A DNA stretch of 8,529 bases, taken from contig CAYTBK010000160.1 in the NCBI GenBank assembly GCA_964436005.1, positions 1 through 8,529 of the forward strand, written 5' to 3'. Positions 6,305 to 8,529 of this stretch are shown here, piece by piece. The stretch is from JAGNHB01 sp964436005. GTDB taxonomy: Bacteria > Acidobacteriota > JAAYUB01. The position numbers and the translations under genes were made by a program. The notes under the pieces were generated by a model, which worked only from the letters and a program-made list of their open reading frames with translations, was not told the origin of the DNA and ran no database searches. Every line of letters begins with the position of its first letter. The first letter of the stretch is position 1.

Positions 6305-7735
6305 CTACATCTCTACGCTCGCCATGCAAACTTCCGCCGGCTCGGTTTTCGCCTCCCGGTACAGGCAGGCCACGAAGAAAGCGGAAACGCCCACAAGGGC
6401 CATGACGAAGAAGCAGTCGTGGAAAGCCGCCATCACGCCGGGCGCCTGGGCCTGGTCGCCGATGGCGACATGTTTCCACGCGACGAAGTCGTCCAGGAGG
6501 AGGGCCCCGAAGCTGACGCCCAGGCTCATGGAGAACTGCTGGACGGTGCTGACGAGGCTGGTGGCGCTGCTGGTGAGTTTACGATCCAGGGTCAGGTAGG
6601 GAACCGTGCCACACAGGTTGGCCATGATCGAGTAGAAAACGCCGAACAGCAGCAGGATCAGCGAAATCGACAACTGGCTCATGGACGTGGAGATGGTGGT
6701 GAAGAGCATCAGGCCGCCGGCGACGGCCAGGGGGTAGGCACGCAGGAAGAAGGGGTAGCCCGCCTTGCGGACCATGGGCGCGACGAAGGGGCGGACGAGC
6801 ACGGCCCCGACCGCCATGGTGAAGGTCGTCAAGCCGGATTGCAGGGCGGAATAGCCGAACTGCTCCTGGAGCATCACCGGCATGAGGAACTGCACCCCGC
6901 CGGTGGACACGAGCCCGAGCACCATCATGACCACGCCGACCATGAAGGCGTTGTTGCCGAAGAGCGAGAAGTTCAGCACGGCGTTTTTCCGGATGTTGCA
7001 GTACAGCACGGAAGCGCCGAAGAGGATCATCCCGCCGACGGTCAGCAGGACGAGGAAGCCCTTGGAGATGGCGAGGCTGTCCAGGTTCTCGAAAGCGAAG
7101 CTCAGGGCGGCCAGGGAAATGCCCACGAGCAGGAAGCCCTTCGTGTCGAAGGGGGGCACGCGTTCGCCCCGGTCGGAGGGGACGAAGCGCAGCATGAGCA
7201 GGAAGGCCGCGATCCCGATGGGCACGTTGAGAAAGAAGATCCAGGTCCAGTTGAAGTTGGTGGTGATGTAGCCGCCGAGCACCGGGCCCAGGATCGGCCC
7301 GAAAATGATGGGGATGCTGACGAGGCCGGTGACCTTGAGGAGCTCGTCCGGCTTGAAAAGCCGGATGATGATGAGCCGGGAGACGGGTGTCATCATGGCG
7401 CCGCCCACCCCTTGCAGGATGCGGAAGGCGACCAGTTGCGGAAGGGTGTGGGAGAAACCGCAGAAGGCCGAACTTATGGTGAAGACGGTGACGGCGATGA
7501 GGATGATGCGCTTGCAGCCGAAGCGGTCGGCCATCCAGCCGCTGATGGGGATGAAGATGGAGAGCGAGATGAGGTAGGCGGTGATGGCCGTTTTCAGGGA
7601 AAGAACGTCCACGCCGAAAGAGCGGGCGATCTGGGGGGCGGAGGTGTTCAGGATGGACGAATCCAGCAATTCCATGAACGTCACCATGGTGACCAGCCAG
7701 GCTGCCGTCATCCTGTTGGGGGCGTTTGTTTCCAT
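6305..7735 (-). CDS. MFS multidrug exporter of the DHA2 (EmrB/QacA, MdtD-like) family
   Basis: This 476-residue inner-membrane protein has about 14 hydrophobic segments, the count typical of proton-driven DHA2 drug exporters. Family motifs are clear: LDSSILNTSAP in helix 1 with membrane-embedded Asp25, motif A as GWMADRFGCKR (66-76), RILQGVGGAMM (105-115), and antiporter motif C as GPILGPVLGG (146-155). The FNWTWIFFLNVPIG segment (161-174) is also standard. Length and motifs most resemble E. coli MdtD, but substrate specificity cannot be read from sequence. The ATG at 7735 is preceded by GGAGGG (7739-7744). The 3-base gap is tight but usable. A promoter-like site lies 66 bases upstream, after the ppdK terminator, so it probably begins a transcript that continues into the GGDEF gene. 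No regulator or membrane-fusion partner gene is visible nearby. Confidence 0.9.
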   Translation of the reverse strand: METNAPNRMTAAWLVTMVTFMELLDSSILNTSAPQIARSFGVDVLSLKTAITAYLISLSIFIPISGWMADRFGCKRIILIAVTVFTISSAFCGFSHTLPQLVAFRILQGVGGAMMTPVSRLIIIRLFKPDELLKVTGLVSIPIIFGPILGPVLGGYITTNFNWTWIFFLNVPIGIAAFLLMLRFVPSDRGERVPPFDTKGFLLVGISLAALSFAFENLDSLAISKGFLVLLTVGGMILFGASVLYCNIRKNAVLNFSLFGNNAFMVGVVMMVLGLVSTGGVQFLMPVMLQEQFGYSALQSGLTTFTMAVGAVLVRPFVAPMVRKAGYPFFLRAYPLAVAGGLMLFTTISTSMSQLSISLILLLFGVFYSIMANLCGTVPYLTLDRKLTSSATSLVSTVQQFSMSLGVSFGALLLDDFVAWKHVAIGDQAQAPGVMAAFHDCFFVMALVGVSAFFVACLYREAKTEPAEVCMASVEM

Positions 7736-7800
7736 GCACCCTCCGTTGCCGCGTGTCCCGGCTCGAGGTCCGGTTCTGTCGATCGAATGCGTTGAATGGC

Positions 7801-7829
7801 ACTATAAAGGAAGCGCCCGCCCGATGCAA
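7801..7829 (-). promoter_or_regulatory. Sigma70-like promoter for the MFS-GGDEF unit
   Basis: On the minus strand TATAGT (7801-7806, five of six consensus bases) is preceded by TTGCAT (7824-7829) at a 17-base spacing. The -35 is only a partial match. The site sits between the ppdK terminator and the MFS start, where a promoter for the downstream pair would be expected. Confidence 0.5.
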
Positions 7830-7854
7830 GCCCGCTCGAGCCTTGACGTTATAT

Positions 7855-7884
7855 AAAAAAGCCGCCTCCCCGGAGGGAGGCGGC
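7855..7884 (-). terminator. Rho-independent terminator of ppdK
   Basis: GCCGCCTCCC (7861-7870) and GGGAGGCGGC (7875-7884) form a perfect 10-bp GC-rich stem around a 4-base loop. Reading the minus strand, six T residues (7860 down to 7855) follow directly. It lies 31 bases past the ppdK stop codon and separates ppdK from the MFS gene. Confidence 0.93.
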
Positions 7885-7915
7885 GTGGACGGGACAACCG
7901 CTGGCAGCAGAGGAA

Positions 7916-8529
7916 TTACTTCTGCTGGGTGCCCGCATCGACCTTGGTCTTGGCGACGGACTGGGCAGCCGCCAGGCGGGCGATGGGCACTCGGTAGGGG
8001 GAGCAGCTGACGTAGTTCAGGCCGACCTGGTAGCAGAACTCCACCGAGGAGGGCTCTCCGCCATGCTCGCCGCAGATGCCGAGCTTGATGCCGGCGCGGG
8101 CCTTGCGGCCTTTCTCCACCGCCATCTTGACCAGCTGGCCGACGCCGTCGCGGTCCAGCATCTGGAAGGGGTCCTTCTCCAGGATGCCCTTCTTCAGGTA
8201 CTCGCGGATGTAGGTGCCGGCGTCGTCGCGGGAGAAGCCGAAGGTCATCTGGGTCAGGTCGTTGGTGCCGAAGGAGAAGAACTCGGCCTCCTTGGCGATA
8301 TCATCGGCAGTGACTGCAGCTCTCGGAATTTCGATCATGGTGCCGACCGAATATTTCATGTCGATGCCCGACGCCTTGATGAGCTTGTCCGCGATCTCAA
8401 CGACAATTCTCTTGACAAACGCGAGTTCCTTGACGTCGCCGACCAGCGGGATCATGATCTCGGGGACCATCTTCCACTCGGGATGGCGTTTTTGCGTGTT
8501 CAGGGCCGCTTCGATGACGGCTCTGGTCT
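7916..8529 (-). CDS. ppdK: Pyruvate, phosphate dikinase, C-terminal fragment
   Basis: The gene enters from the right edge and ends at TAA (7916-7918). About 203 C-terminal residues are visible. The reading frame continues through the edge, so the internal ATG at 8470 is not the start. The enzyme interconverts pyruvate, ATP and phosphate with phosphoenolpyruvate, AMP and pyrophosphate. The visible part is the PEP/pyruvate-binding TIM barrel. It shows VPEIMIPLVG, GTMIEIPRAA with the metal-binding Glu, FFSFGTNDLTQ with metal-binding Asn and Asp, and GICGEHGG with the catalytic Cys (codon 8072-8074), which protonates the enolate. The C-terminal YVSCSPYRVPIARLAAAQ is also a family signature. All active-site residues in this part are intact. 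PEP synthase and enzyme I of the sugar phosphotransferase system share the fold, but the overall match is to ppdK. Transcription ends at the terminator just downstream. Confidence 0.95.
   Translation of the reverse strand, partial: TRAVIEAALNTQKRHPEWKMVPEIMIPLVGDVKELAFVKRIVVEIADKLIKASGIDMKYSVGTMIEIPRAAVTADDIAKEAEFFSFGTNDLTQMTFGFSRDDAGTYIREYLKKGILEKDPFQMLDRDGVGQLVKMAVEKGRKARAGIKLGICGEHGGEPSSVEFCYQVGLNYVSCSPYRVPIARLAAAQSVAKTKVDAGTQQK

Noticed and set aside
5930..7795. A plus-strand open frame of 621 codons opposite the MFS and GGDEF genes.
   Set aside because: It is antisense to two clear genes, and its translation is low-complexity (rich in Glu, Gly, His, Asp, Gln), as expected from the reverse of GC-rich membrane-protein codons. 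It spans the boundary of two genes and shows no domain.
6579..7829. A minus-strand open frame of 416 codons overlapping the MFS gene in another frame.
   Set aside because: The translation is His/Arg/Pro-rich with no membrane segments. The correct frame has all MFS motifs.
7916..8470. Treating the ATG at 8470 as the start of the dikinase gene.
   Set aside because: The same frame continues upstream to the window edge with family-like sequence (TRAVIEAAL), so the gene is truncated by the window and does not start there.

Overview
The window reads as chromosomal DNA of a high-GC, probably Gram-negative bacterium. Hand counts give roughly 68-72% GC for typical stretches of the large gene. The extracellular repertoire of PKD, Ig-like, formylglycine-generating-enzyme-like (FGE-like) and dockerin modules in one secreted polypeptide, and a PKD motif of the form WDWDFGDGS, recall Acidobacteriota (Holophagae or Thermoanaerobaculia type) and similar environmental lineages. 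That placement is from memory of such proteins and is tentative. No RNA genes, CRISPR array or transposase were seen.

Layout, left to right: (1) the 3' end of a plus-strand gene for a TupA-like tungstate-binding protein (1-297). (2) Converging on it with a 24-base gap that holds a short hairpin, a very large minus-strand gene (322-5172, 1616 codons) for a secreted multidomain protein. (3) A 318-base gap (5173-5490) with a probable promoter for the large gene. (4) A minus-strand GGDEF-domain gene (5491-6261, GTG start). (5) A minus-strand 14-helix MFS drug-exporter-type gene (6305-7735), 43 bases upstream of the GGDEF gene and probably co-transcribed with it. (6) A promoter-like site, and a strong intrinsic terminator at 7855-7884. 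(7) The C-terminal part of pyruvate phosphate dikinase (7916 to the right edge), minus strand.

The genes do not form one pathway. ppdK (central carbon metabolism) is ended by its own terminator. The transporter and GGDEF genes look like a two-gene unit linking efflux and cyclic-di-GMP signalling. The large exoprotein has its own promoter-like site.

The most interesting object is the large exoprotein. Its FGE-like module appears to sit inside a PKD domain, splitting it into two halves more than 300 residues apart. The C-terminal half of that module has markedly lower GC (about 51%) than the rest of the gene. A central alpha/beta-hydrolase-like domain has Gly where the nucleophilic Ser belongs, so it looks like a pseudo-lipase. 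The protein ends in a type I dockerin with no cohesin gene in view.
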